The translations under genes and the position numbers were made by a program. The notes below the pieces were generated by a model. The model saw only the letters and a program-made list of their open reading frames with translations, searched no databases and was not told the DNA's origin. 64,000 nucleotides of DNA from Asticcacaulis taihuensis (GTDB lineage Bacteria > Pseudomonadota > Alphaproteobacteria > Caulobacterales > Caulobacteraceae): NCBI RefSeq assembly GCF_900100255.1, contig NZ_FMTS01000003.1:248001-312000 (forward strand). Direction: 5' to 3'. Position 1 is the first letter of the stretch, and the number at the start of each line of letters is the position of its first letter. Positions 1 to 8,149 of this stretch are shown here, one piece after another.

Positions 1-467
1 TTGGCGGAGGTGTAGCCGCGATCAGCCCATTCGCCATAAAGGGCGTAAAGCGCATCGTCTTCCAGACCCATGCACAGGCCGGAGGCATAGCCCGGCACGA
101 AGCGGTCGCGTGCGCCCAGCGTCCGCCACAGCGGTTCATTGGCCATCTTGGCCTTCAAGTCCCACAGCGCCATATCGACTGCACCGATGGCGCCATAGGT
201 GGCACCGGCGTGGCCGCTCTTGAACACATGAGCGAGCATCCGGTCATAAAGCGTTGTAACGGCTCGCGGATCTTCACCTTCCACGGCCGGGAAAACACGT
301 GCGATATCGCCATGGGCACCGAGCCCGACACCGGTCAGCCCACTGTCGGTTTCCAGCAGCAGGATCGGCACATCGGTAATGCCGGACCGCACCAGTCCGT
401 TGACATCACCAATCGGCCGGCCCCAGTCATGGACCGTGGTGAGGCTGCGATAGCCGGTAATCTTCAT
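1..467 (-). CDS. Mandelate racemase/muconate lactonizing (enolase superfamily) sugar-acid dehydratase, 3' end outside window
   Basis: This is the first ~155 residues of a leftward gene. The start is the ATG at 467-465, which begins MKITGYRSLTTVHDWGRP, with an AGAAAGA purine stretch upstream. The visible part matches the N-terminal capping domain of the MR/MLE group of the enolase superfamily: a strand-rich start, then the helix carrying GAIGAVDMALWDLKAK that is typical of these enzymes. The metal-binding barrel residues lie beyond the window, so the substrate cannot be read. Members usually dehydrate or cycloisomerise sugar acids in the cytoplasm. The divergent GntR regulator and the nearby GH28 polygalacturonase suggest a hexuronate or galactonate-type acid from pectin (inference). 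Family assignment is firm; substrate is open. Confidence 0.85.
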   Translation of the reverse strand, partial: MKITGYRSLTTVHDWGRPIGDVNGLVRSGITDVPILLLETDSGLTGVGLGAHGDIARVFPAVEGEDPRAVTTLYDRMLAHVFKSGHAGATYGAIGAVDMALWDLKAKMANEPLWRTLGARDRFVPGYASGLCMGLEDDALYALYGEWADRGYTSA

Positions 468-615
468 CTGTGGTCTTTCTCGTCAACGCCGCCACAGACG
501 GTAAATCCCGCGATGTGGAGTTATAATATGTATGATGAAAATTAGCATTGGCGGTTAAGCTTGGCAAGGGCTGAATTGGGCGGCTCTTGGGTTTGTAATA
601 ATAAGCCTTTGAATT

Positions 616-639
616 GCCTTGCAATAAGACTTGCAAGGC
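616..639. promoter_or_regulatory. Candidate GntR operator: 9-bp perfect inverted repeat
   Basis: GCCTTGCAA (616-624), six bases, then TTGCAAGGC (631-639) form a perfect inverted repeat in the divergent gap between the enolase-superfamily gene and the GntR gene. The flanks continue the symmetry loosely, with CTTTGAA on both sides. A dyad here suits autoregulation by an FCD-type GntR dimer, but GntR sites are often shorter, and a hairpin role is possible. Confidence 0.45.
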
Positions 640-755
640 TTTGAAAAATATATGACATATGCTGAATGCGCGTGGTGAAGGCATCGGGCGAAATCCCTGC
701 GAATTTGCGCGATCCGTGTTACGCTGACCAAGAATCGACTTTTGAGGTAAGACGC

Positions 756-1490
756 TTGAATACCACTGCTGCCTTTTCCGCCCGTAATGCCCGCCGCCGT
801 CCGCGCCTGGCCGTCGCTGTCGTTGAAGACCTGGTGACCGCCATCGTGACCGAGGTCTATCCGGCCGGTTCGGCCCTGCCGCCGGAAAACGTGCTGTGCG
901 ACATGTTCGAGGTCAGCCGCACCGTCATCCGCGAGGCGACCACGGCCATGACCGAAAAGGGGCTGGTGGTGTCGCAGCAGGGACGCGGCACGATTGTGCA
1001 GGATTCCTCGCACTGGAGCCTGCTCGATCCGATGGTGCTGAGCGCGCTTTTCCAGCGTGACGACGGCCTGTCCTATCTTGATAATCTGGTCGAGATCCGC
1101 GTCACGCTCGAATCGTCCATGGCGTCCAAGGCGGCGCAGAAGGCGACGAATGAGGATATAGCCGAGCTCACCGCCCAGATGGAAAAGCTGGAAAGCCTGA
1201 TCCAGACCCCGGCGGCCTATGTTCATGAGGATGTGAAATTCCATGATATCATCATGCGGATTTCGGGCGATAAGCTCAGTGAAGCCATCATCAACAGTAT
1301 TCAGGGCAAGGCTCTGAAAAACCTAAACTATTCAGGTAAACTAAATGTTGAGCACATCCGCGAAACCCATGCCGCTCACACCGAGGTCTATCAGGCAATC
1401 CTGAAGCATGACGGCGAGGCGGCGGCCAGGGCCATGCGTGACCATATCGAAGGGTCGTGGAAAAAGCGCCGGCCAACTAGTCTTAGGTAA
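756..1490 (+). CDS. GntR-family transcriptional regulator, FadR/FCD subfamily
   Basis: This is a cytoplasmic repressor or activator of about 244 residues. The N-terminal ~75 residues form the winged helix (features PAGSALPPENVLCDMFEVSR, VIREA, then the wing GLVVSQQGRGTIV). The C-terminal helical FCD ligand domain follows, with the pattern LVEIRVTLE, FHDIIMRISGD and HTEVYQAILKHD, whose histidines usually bind a metal and an acidic ligand. I chose the TTG at 756 because GAGG lies at a good distance upstream. An in-frame ATG at 666 would add 30 residues but has no visible ribosome binding site. FCD regulators commonly sense hexuronates, gluconate or related acids, which suits the neighbouring dehydratase and polygalacturonase. 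It converges with the GH28 gene. Confidence 0.88.
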   Translation: MNTTAAFSARNARRRPRLAVAVVEDLVTAIVTEVYPAGSALPPENVLCDMFEVSRTVIREATTAMTEKGLVVSQQGRGTIVQDSSHWSLLDPMVLSALFQRDDGLSYLDNLVEIRVTLESSMASKAAQKATNEDIAELTAQMEKLESLIQTPAAYVHEDVKFHDIIMRISGDKLSEAIINSIQGKALKNLNYSGKLNVEHIRETHAAHTEVYQAILKHDGEAAARAMRDHIEGSWKKRRPTSLR

Positions 1491-1528
1491 ATTCCCATCC
1501 TTGGGCATTTAGTACGCAGTCTGCGCTT

Positions 1529-1548
1529 GCAGGTACTTTAGTACCTGC
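1529..1548. terminator. Hairpin between convergent genes (terminator-like)
   Basis: GCAGGTAC-TTTA-GTACCTGC is a perfect 8-bp stem with a four-base loop, extendable by two G-U pairs. It lies between the ends of the GntR and GH28 genes. There is no clear T-run, so an intrinsic terminator is plausible but not proven. Confidence 0.4.
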
Positions 1549-1599
1549 GGCGCTTGCCGGCTACTATCTGCCTTAAGGCTGGAAATTTCCCGCGTCGGT

Positions 1600-3120
1600 T
1601 CAGGAAGACGTAAAAACGTCCGAACTATTCCTCCGAACAACCTGACTAGCGCCAAATCCTTCAATCCGCCCGCCTTTGACATCATCCAGCATGATCGCTG
1701 GACGGGCGTCGGGTGTCTCAACGTCGAAGGTGCAGTCCCTGATATTCAGGCCCCGCACATTCCGCCCATAGAAACCATAGGCGGGCAAGGTGCCCATGAA
1801 GCTCACCTCCAGGCTGGCCTCGCGCTTTTCCTTCGGCGTCCGCGCCGCGTCTTCCGCCGTGCCGCCGCCCGAACTGACGACATGCACGTTCGAGAAACTC
1901 ACATCCATGACCGGAGCATCGGGAATGCCCTGAACGCCGCACGGATAGCGGCCATCGGCGTCGGACACCTGGATATTATCGAAACGCACCCGCCGGCAGG
2001 CCCCGACCGTCGTGCCTTCCGGCGCCCGCAAACGCGCCGCCTGCCTGACGAACAGCGGATGATTGACCGGATTGCGTAAGATTATGTTCGAGACGACAAC
2101 ATCCTCCAGCACGCCGCCATCGACCACGCCAACCAGAATGCCACGCGTGTTTTCACAAACGCAATCGCTGATCAGGATATTACGGAAGCCGCCATTGCTC
2201 TCTGTGCCGAGCTTGATGCGGCCGAGCACGCCCATATCATCGACCGAGCGATAATCCGACAGGCGATAGCTGCCATAAAGCACCGAGCCAGTTTCAAAAC
2301 CTGAAGTCTGGCAATTAGTTATGCTGATATTCTCACAGACAACCTTACGGCCCAGTGCATAACTGGACTTGACAACGATGCCGTCATCATGCGGGGCATT
2401 GACCTGGCAATGGCTCACCCGCACATCGCGGCAACAGTCGATATCGATGCCGTCGCGGTTGGTATCGATGCTAATATTATCGATCGTGGCATTGGTGCAG
2501 CCGAGCAGATGACAGGCAAAATGCCCGCCTTGCAGGATGGTCACGTCACGCACCAGCACATTGCGGCAGTTCTTAAGGCCGATGGCACGGATGCCCTGGC
2601 CCTGCATGGCGATTTCCTTCGGGTCGGCATTGCGCGGTGCAATCCAGCCGGTGACGCCATGCCAGCGCGCGCCGGGATCTTCACGCCGCAAGCCCTTGCC
2701 GAAAATCATCCCGCGTCCGATGATCGAGACATGATCGGCGCCATCGGCATAGATCAGGCTGCAATGGAACTGGGTGATGCCGAAATCCTGGAACTGCTCC
2801 GGTATATCGGCCTCGGCGAAATCATAGCCGCCTTTGTGGACCGCCGGATCGGCAGCCTCCAGCACGCAGCCTTCGGCAAGCAAAAGTGTAATATTATCAA
2901 ACAGACGCAGTGAAAAGCTGAGATAATGCCCGGCGGGCAAAAGCACCGTGCCGCCACCGGCCTGGCGGGCGGCGGCAATGGCCCTGTTGATCGCCGGGCT
3001 GTCGAGCGTGACGCCATCGCCGCGCGCGCCGAACTCGCGGACGTCAAAGAGTCCATGTGCCGCGAGAGCAGGCAGGGCAAACAGTGCCGCCGCGCCGGTG
3101 AGCAATGAGCGACGGATCAT
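1600..3120 (-). CDS. GH28 polygalacturonase-like glycoside hydrolase, Tat/Sec exported
   Basis: This 506-residue secreted enzyme is predicted to hydrolyse galacturonosyl linkages in pectin. Residues 1-21 are a signal peptide with twin arginines (RRSLLTGAAALFALPALAA), a likely Tat substrate. Mature residues 27-45 (FGARGDGVTLDSPAINRA) are the classic opening of the GH28/pectate-lyase-superfamily beta-helix. The GH28 catalytic landmarks are present: NRDGID at 221-226, HDDG at 244-247 and RIK at 301-303. The usual central GHG is not obvious; TSGFETGS at about 272-279 occupies that zone, so substrate and mode (exo, or rhamnogalacturonan type) are uncertain. Its ATG overlaps the stop of the upstream beta-helix gene (ATGA), so the two are probably translated together. 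Confidence 0.85.
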   Translation of the reverse strand: MIRRSLLTGAAALFALPALAAHGLFDVREFGARGDGVTLDSPAINRAIAAARQAGGGTVLLPAGHYLSFSLRLFDNITLLLAEGCVLEAADPAVHKGGYDFAEADIPEQFQDFGITQFHCSLIYADGADHVSIIGRGMIFGKGLRREDPGARWHGVTGWIAPRNADPKEIAMQGQGIRAIGLKNCRNVLVRDVTILQGGHFACHLLGCTNATIDNISIDTNRDGIDIDCCRDVRVSHCQVNAPHDDGIVVKSSYALGRKVVCENISITNCQTSGFETGSVLYGSYRLSDYRSVDDMGVLGRIKLGTESNGGFRNILISDCVCENTRGILVGVVDGGVLEDVVVSNIILRNPVNHPLFVRQAARLRAPEGTTVGACRRVRFDNIQVSDADGRYPCGVQGIPDAPVMDVSFSNVHVVSSGGGTAEDAARTPKEKREASLEVSFMGTLPAYGFYGRNVRGLNIRDCTFDVETPDARPAIMLDDVKGGRIEGFGASQVVRRNSSDVFTSS

Positions 3121-5228
3121 TCCTTGCGCGTCTTTTCGGCGACCGGCGAACCATCCGGTTTCGGCAGCCCGGCTGGACGCGCCAGCGGTTTCACGGCGCC
3201 GAATTCCACCGGTCCGGCCTCCGGCATGATGCCGGCATTGGCCATGACCTGTTTCGCCTCAACGGGCCACTGACCGTCAGTGATCAGGTGGTCATCGAGG
3301 ATCAGGTCTTCCTGATAAGCCGTCCAGATGCCGCCGGTCTTGCTGGTGTTGTGCCAGTTGCCGCGTGCGGTGTTATTGACCGAGGTGCGCAGGGGCAGGG
3401 CGGAACGCGCCGTATTGATATTCAGCCAGACCCCGGCGTCTTCCACCACATTATTGCGCGCCAGGATGCCGCGCGAACCTTCATCGAAATAGAGGGCGAT
3501 GCGGTCGCCGATATCGAAGACGTGATTTTCGGCGAAGACACAGTCCGGGCAGGCGCCGAGATTGTAGATCGCCCCGCCGTCATTGAACAACTGCTTGACC
3601 TTGTAGACGCGGTTGAAGCCGACAAAAACATCCCTGTGCGTGGTCGGGGTCTCGTATACCGGCTGGCCGCCGCCGCCCTGGGCCACGGCGTCATAACCGC
3701 GCTGGCGGGTGCGGTAGTTGGGATTGCCACCGGCATCGACATAGCCCCAGCCATAGCCGACGTCGATCGCGTCATAAGGCGCGCCGGAAATATCGTTGTG
3801 GGTGATCACCGTATTCCACACATAGGTGGAAAGAATGGCCGAATTGTCCTTGTAGTCCTGGCTGACGTTCTGGATCAGGTTGTTGTCGATCACCAGTTGA
3901 CGGTTGGTCAGGTTGCCGCTCGATGGGTGATGCGCGTCCGGAAGCACGCCACCGGAGGAAATGGCCCCGCCGGCTAGGTCGGTAAACACATTACGCGAGA
4001 CGACGATATCGGCCGTCGCCAGGCCCTGGCCGGTGAGGTTGGCATTGGCATCATTGCCGATGCCGAGCGCGTACTGGCCGAGATGGGCGAAGACATTGCC
4101 TTCAAGCACAATATGCTGGGCGGCGGCGAATTGGACGGCCGCCGGCGTCTGGTGCCATTTGTCGCGCACGGTCTCGAATTCCGGGCAGCCCGTCTTGCAG
4201 ACCTCCAGCACATTCTTCGGATAGGCCGCAGCCCGGCCGGTCAGGAAGGAGCCGCTCTGCTGGCTGGCGAAGCCTTCCGGTGAGGACGGCCCCATCCATG
4301 AGCTGTAGGAGAATTGCAGGCCGGAAAATTTCAGGTCGGTGACCGGCGCCTCGGGCGTGCCGGCGGCGCTGACCAGCACCTCCAGCCGCGGCAGGATGAC
4401 CTTCGCCTGCTTCATGTCCATACCATCGGCCGGCTTGTAATAGAGCTTGCCGGCGGTGGGGTCGAGATACCACTGATTGGCTTTCGTCAGGAAGGCCAGG
4501 CTGTTTTGCAGATAGAGATGCGACCATTCCGGATGGAACGGATAGGGTATGCTGTCATAGCCCCAAATATTGTTGGCCCAGGCCGGCTGCTGCATGGTGA
4601 GCGTGTTGCCGCTGATGCGTTCCACCGGAGAGAAACGCGAGGTGAAGAAGCCCTGGCTTTCGATTTCGATACGGTGCTGATCGGGCAAGCCGGCCAGCCA
4701 CGCGAAGGTTTTGTCCTTCAGCACCATGCCGGTTTCGGTGAAGGTGACGGCCTCGCGCGGCAGTTCGATCTGGGCCCGTTCGGCCAGGGTGTCGTTAACC
4801 CAGAGCTGGCGGCTGTCGGCCCCCTTCGGCACATCGGCGACATAGATATGCTTTTTGGCATCATGGACGCGCCAGCCGGTGACGGGCACGCCGCCGGACA
4901 GGACCGGATGGGCCTGCGCCGCCTGCCAGGTGACGGTAAAGCCCTTCTGGCCGCCATCGGCCTGGGTGAAGACGAGCGGCGCCGTCAGCGGATAGGTGCC
5001 TTCAGCCAGAATGACGGCCACATCGCTGGTGGTGTTGAGCTGACGCACGGCAGTCTGGGCGCGCGGCAGGGTTCTGAACGGATGCGCCGCCGAGCCATCG
5101 CCTGCGTCATCGCCTTTGGGGGAAACGTGGACTTCGCTGCGCGGATGTTCCCAGCGTGTCTGGGCATGGGCCGGCAAGGCGGTGAGGGCGAGTATCGCAA
5201 TAAGGGTTAGGCGACGGTCTATTGGCAT
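3117..5228 (-). CDS. Secreted right-handed parallel beta-helix protein (GH141/GH120-like)
   Basis: This protein has about 703 residues. The start is the ATG at 5228 (MPIDRRLTLIAILALTALP), preceded by GGGAG; a longer frame from 5270 lacks such a site. Residues 1-23 are a Sec signal peptide ending near AHA-Q. The mature N-terminus (HVSPKGDDAGDGSAAHPF then TLPRAQTAVRQLN) is the entry module of beta-helix carbohydrate enzymes such as GH141 and GH120. Later comes the repeat-rich helix with conserved segments such as FNDGGAIYNLGACPDCVF. GH141 members include alpha-fucosidases acting on rhamnogalacturonan II and xylanases. The exact activity here is inferred only from fold and context. It is coupled by a 4-bp overlap to the GH28 gene and likely heads a two-gene operon. 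Confidence 0.7.
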   Translation of the reverse strand: MPIDRRLTLIAILALTALPAHAQTRWEHPRSEVHVSPKGDDAGDGSAAHPFRTLPRAQTAVRQLNTTSDVAVILAEGTYPLTAPLVFTQADGGQKGFTVTWQAAQAHPVLSGGVPVTGWRVHDAKKHIYVADVPKGADSRQLWVNDTLAERAQIELPREAVTFTETGMVLKDKTFAWLAGLPDQHRIEIESQGFFTSRFSPVERISGNTLTMQQPAWANNIWGYDSIPYPFHPEWSHLYLQNSLAFLTKANQWYLDPTAGKLYYKPADGMDMKQAKVILPRLEVLVSAAGTPEAPVTDLKFSGLQFSYSSWMGPSSPEGFASQQSGSFLTGRAAAYPKNVLEVCKTGCPEFETVRDKWHQTPAAVQFAAAQHIVLEGNVFAHLGQYALGIGNDANANLTGQGLATADIVVSRNVFTDLAGGAISSGGVLPDAHHPSSGNLTNRQLVIDNNLIQNVSQDYKDNSAILSTYVWNTVITHNDISGAPYDAIDVGYGWGYVDAGGNPNYRTRQRGYDAVAQGGGGQPVYETPTTHRDVFVGFNRVYKVKQLFNDGGAIYNLGACPDCVFAENHVFDIGDRIALYFDEGSRGILARNNVVEDAGVWLNINTARSALPLRTSVNNTARGNWHNTSKTGGIWTAYQEDLILDDHLITDGQWPVEAKQVMANAGIMPEAGPVEFGAVKPLARPAGLPKPDGSPVAEKTRKE

Positions 5229-5441
5229 TATCCACTCCCACGGGACTGTGTTTTTTGTTTTATGCACCACTTTTCAAACATAATACATCATATGTCAAGG
5301 GTGCGTTTGTCTTCACAAAAGCTTACCTGATCCTGATTTTTTGCCCCGACGCCCCGAATGGAAAGCCTCATCACGCCGGCGATAAAGAGGGGACATCAAG
5401 CCACCAGGCTTTTCACAGCCTTATCATCTGAGGTATTGAAT

Positions 5442-6017
5442 ATGTTCAAATTCCCCACCTTCAAAGCCGGCGGTTTTGCCCTCGCCCTGGCCCTGACCAC
5501 CACGGCTCTGGTGCCGGCCGTTATCCCGCAGGCCGCCGAGGCCGCCACCAAGGCCGATATCAACGCCGATTCTCAGGCCGCGCTGAACTCGCTCTATGCC
5601 GGCAACCCGACGGCCAAGCTGATCGGCTCGAAAGCCAAGGCCATTCTGATCTTCCCCAGCATCGTCAAGGCCGGACTGGTTTTCGGCGGCGCCTATGGCG
5701 AAGGCGAACTGCTGATGAATGGCGGTGTGGCGGATTACTACAATTCCTTCTCCGGTTCGTGGGGACTTCAAGCCGGGGCGCAATCCTACGGCTATGCCGT
5801 CTTCCTGATGACCGACAGCGCCGTAAAATATCTCAAGGACAGTTCGGGCCTGGAAATCGGCGTCGGCCCGACCGTGGTGGTGGTCGATGAGGGTGTGGCG
5901 CGCAACCTCTCGACCTCGACCCTGAAGGACGACGCCTATGCCTTCATCTTCGATCAAAAGGGCCTGATGGCCGGTGTCTCCATCGAAGGCACCAAGATAT
6001 CCAGGATCAAGCAATAG
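5442..6017 (+). CDS. SYLF (Ysc84) domain lipid-binding family protein, exported
   Basis: This is a 191-residue exported protein. The ATG at 5442 follows a GAGG box and opens a signal peptide (MFKFPTFKAGGFALALALTT to AEA-ATK). The mature part is a SYLF/Ysc84 domain: KAKAILIFPSIVKAGLVFGG, then GEGELLMNGGVADYYN, GVGPTVVVVDEG and a closing GVSIEGTKISRI. Eukaryotic SYLF proteins bind phosphoinositides. Bacterial exported relatives are of unknown role and probably sit in the periplasm near membranes. It is a single gene followed by a strong terminator, divergent from the beta-helix operon. A longer frame from 5358 is less likely because it lacks a ribosome site. Confidence 0.88.
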   Translation: MFKFPTFKAGGFALALALTTTALVPAVIPQAAEAATKADINADSQAALNSLYAGNPTAKLIGSKAKAILIFPSIVKAGLVFGGAYGEGELLMNGGVADYYNSFSGSWGLQAGAQSYGYAVFLMTDSAVKYLKDSSGLEIGVGPTVVVVDEGVARNLSTSTLKDDAYAFIFDQKGLMAGVSIEGTKISRIKQ

Positions 6018-6044
6018 CTTAAACAGACTTGATCCTGTTCATGA

Positions 6045-6079
6045 GCCCTCCGGTGTCCCCCGATCGGAGGGCTTTTTTT
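6045..6079 (+). terminator. Intrinsic terminator of the SYLF gene
   Basis: GCCCTCCG (6045-6052) pairs with CGGAGGGC (6065-6072) and is followed by seven T residues on the plus strand. It ends the rightward SYLF gene and does not look functional for the leftward MFS gene. Confidence 0.9.
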
Positions 6080-6092
6080 ACAAAATATCCGC

Positions 6093-7349
6093 TTACTCCA
6101 CCCAGTCCTTTCGGATGGTCTTAGACGCGAAGAACAACAAAACCGCCGCCACCAGATAGAAGCCCAGGCCAATCACGAAGGCCCATTTGATCGAGTCCGC
6201 GCCATATTCCGGTTTGAGCAGGTCCGACACCTTGCCGAAGAAATAGGGGCCCGCGCTCAGGCCAATCAGATTGGTGATGAGCAGGAACAAAGCCGCCATC
6301 TGGGCGCGCGCCGAGGCCGGCCCCAGATGCTGTATGGCGTTTACCAGCGGGCCGAACCACATCAGAGCCAGCGCCTGCGGAATCAGGATCAGCAAAAAGG
6401 CCTCATGCGGCGTCTTCGCCATGACGCACAGGGCATAGAGCGGCACCGACAACACAAAGGCAAAAGCCGGGATCAGCGGATAGGCGCCTTTGCGGTCCGG
6501 GCCGAGTTTGTCGCCTAATATCCCGCCCCCCAGAATGCCGACAATGCCGCTGATCAGGAAAGCGCCGGCGAACAGTTCCGACCGGCTGACAATATCCATG
6601 TGCAGGGTACGCGCCAGAAAGGTGGGGAACCAGTACAGGAAACCGTAGCCGACCAGAGAGGCGAAGGACGCGCCAAACGCCATTAGCCAGAAGCTCGGCT
6701 TGCCGAAGGCAAGGCCGGCGACCTGGCCGAACGACAGGGGCGCGGCGGGGGCTTTATCAAACTGCCCGCGCACCGGATCCCTGACCAGAAGGCGAAACAG
6801 GGGCGCCATCAGCACGCCCAGTCCGCCGATGACCAGAAACGCCCAGCGCCAGTTGACCGCCGCCGCCATCAGACCGCCGAAGAGAATACCGGCCGCGCTG
6901 CCGATAGGAATGGCGAGCGAATAGACCGACAGGGCGCGGGCGCGCTGCTTGGGTGGATAAAGATCAGCGATCAGGCTGTAGGCCGGGGGCGCGCCGCCGG
7001 CCTCGCCAATGCCGACCCCCATGCGCGCCAGAAACATTTGCGGGAAAGTCATGGCCAGTCCGCACACCGCCGTAAAGCCGGACCAGATGGCCAGGGACGC
7101 CGTCATGATCCAGACGCGGGAATACCGGTCCGCCAGCCAGGCCACCGGAATGGCGAGGATGCTGTAAAGCATGCCGAACGCCAGGCCGCCCATCCAGCCG
7201 AGTTGCGCGTCATTGAGGTGCAGTTCGGTCGCGATCGGTTCCTTGAGGATGCTCAATATCTGCCGGTCGAGGAAGTTCAGCGCGTAGACAATGATCAGCA
7301 AAAACAGCGTGAACGATCGGCCTTTCGCAGGCATGGTTTCCGATGACAT
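6093..7349 (-). CDS. MFS transporter, spinster-like family
   Basis: This is an inner-membrane transporter of about 418 residues with 12 predicted membrane segments. I chose the ATG at 7349 (MSSETMPAKGRSFTLFLLII) because GGGGAG lies six bases upstream; the open frame extends further 5' without support. Segment 1 carries YALNFLDRQILSIL. The MFS signature loop between helices 2 and 3 appears as WLADRYSR, and GIGEAGGAPPAYSLIADLYP is characteristic of the spinster/hexuronate-like MFS group. The substrate cannot be told from sequence; organic acids or sugars acids are common in this group. It lies alone between the SYLF gene (convergent) and osmC (divergent). Confidence 0.85.
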   Translation of the reverse strand: MSSETMPAKGRSFTLFLLIIVYALNFLDRQILSILKEPIATELHLNDAQLGWMGGLAFGMLYSILAIPVAWLADRYSRVWIMTASLAIWSGFTAVCGLAMTFPQMFLARMGVGIGEAGGAPPAYSLIADLYPPKQRARALSVYSLAIPIGSAAGILFGGLMAAAVNWRWAFLVIGGLGVLMAPLFRLLVRDPVRGQFDKAPAAPLSFGQVAGLAFGKPSFWLMAFGASFASLVGYGFLYWFPTFLARTLHMDIVSRSELFAGAFLISGIVGILGGGILGDKLGPDRKGAYPLIPAFAFVLSVPLYALCVMAKTPHEAFLLILIPQALALMWFGPLVNAIQHLGPASARAQMAALFLLITNLIGLSAGPYFFGKVSDLLKPEYGADSIKWAFVIGLGFYLVAAVLLFFASKTIRKDWVE

Positions 7350-7484
7350 GGTCCGTCTCCCCATCTTTGCCGCCTTCATAGGCGCTGCCGCCGATTTCGA
7401 CAAAGGAAAACGGGAAGGTTCATTGAGTTGTCGCATAAGCGGGCGTAAGAAAAGGGCGCATTTCACCGCAAAGGAGAGTTTCGC

Positions 7485-7919
7485 ATGATCCGTACCGCAC
7501 AGGCCCACTGGGCCGGCAATGGCCAGCAGGGCGAAGGCAGCCTGACCACGCAGAGCAAGGTGCTCAACAACCAGCCCTACAGCTTCAAGCTCCGCTTTGA
7601 AAATGCCGACGGCCAGGCCGGCACCAATCCGGAAGAACTGATCGCCGCGGCCCATTCCGGTTGTTTCTCCATGGCTCTGGCCTTTGCCCTGGGTGCTTCG
7701 GGCTTCACGGCCGACAGCATCGATACGGAAGCCACGGTAAAGCTCGATCCGGTCGAAGGCGGCTTTGCCATCACCGGCATCACGCTGAAACTGACGGCGA
7801 AAATCCCCGGCATCTCGAAAGATCAGTTCGATGCCATCGCCGCCGGTGCGAAGGCCAATTGCCCGGTCTCCAAGGCGCTGTCATCGGTGCAGATCACGCT
7901 TGAGGCGACGTTGCTTTAA
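7485..7919 (+). CDS. osmC: OsmC-family thiol peroxidase
   Basis: This 144-residue cytoplasmic enzyme reduces organic hydroperoxides through two cysteines. Both are visible: the peroxidatic Cys in AAHSGCFSMALAFAL (about residue 59) and the resolving Cys in AKANCPVSKAL (about 126). The length is typical for OsmC (about 140). The start ATG is preceded by AAAGGAGAG. NPEELIAAAHSGCF is more OsmC-like than Ohr-like, but the subfamilies overlap. Its stop lies only seven bases before a long palindromic repeat element. Confidence 0.9.
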   Translation: MIRTAQAHWAGNGQQGEGSLTTQSKVLNNQPYSFKLRFENADGQAGTNPEELIAAAHSGCFSMALAFALGASGFTADSIDTEATVKLDPVEGGFAITGITLKLTAKIPGISKDQFDAIAAGAKANCPVSKALSSVQITLEATLL

Positions 7920-7926
7920 GAGTCTT

Positions 7927-8149
7927 GAACCACGAATGGACACGAATTTACACGAATAAGATTCAGGGCCGCATTATTTGCATGTGATGATGCAGGCTGC
8001 CATCCTTACCCCTCCGCCTCGACGCGCTTCGACCTGCGGTCGGCGCTTGCTCGGCACCTCCCCTCCAAGAGGGGAGGATAAGAGATGGCCGCCCATTGGT
8101 CATCAGTCACTCGTTCTTATTCGTGTAAATTCGTGTCCATTCGTGGTTC
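7927..8149. repeat. 35-bp perfect inverted repeat pair (CACGAAT family) filling a convergent gap
   Basis: The arm at 7927-7961 (GAACCACGAATGGACACG...) is repeated as an exact reverse complement at 8115-8149, 35 of 35 bases. Each arm contains three CACGAAT units spaced about ten bases apart. The right arm overlaps the last two bases of the stop codon of the leftward glycosyltransferase gene, and the left arm starts just after osmC. A second, unrelated palindromic repeat is nested between the arms. The structure resembles a REPIN/MITE-type non-autonomous element. Confidence 0.85.
8006..8080. repeat. Half copy of the CCTCCCCTC/GAGGGGAGG palindromic repeat family
   Basis: The stretch runs from TTACCCCTCCGCCTCGACGC to CACCTCCCCTCCAAGAGGGG-AGGATA. 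It matches the right half of the element at 20127-20262 almost base for base, including the GCTCGGCACCTCCCC core. It lies inside the 35-bp inverted repeat pair, so one repeat family has inserted into or been trapped by another. Confidence 0.75.
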
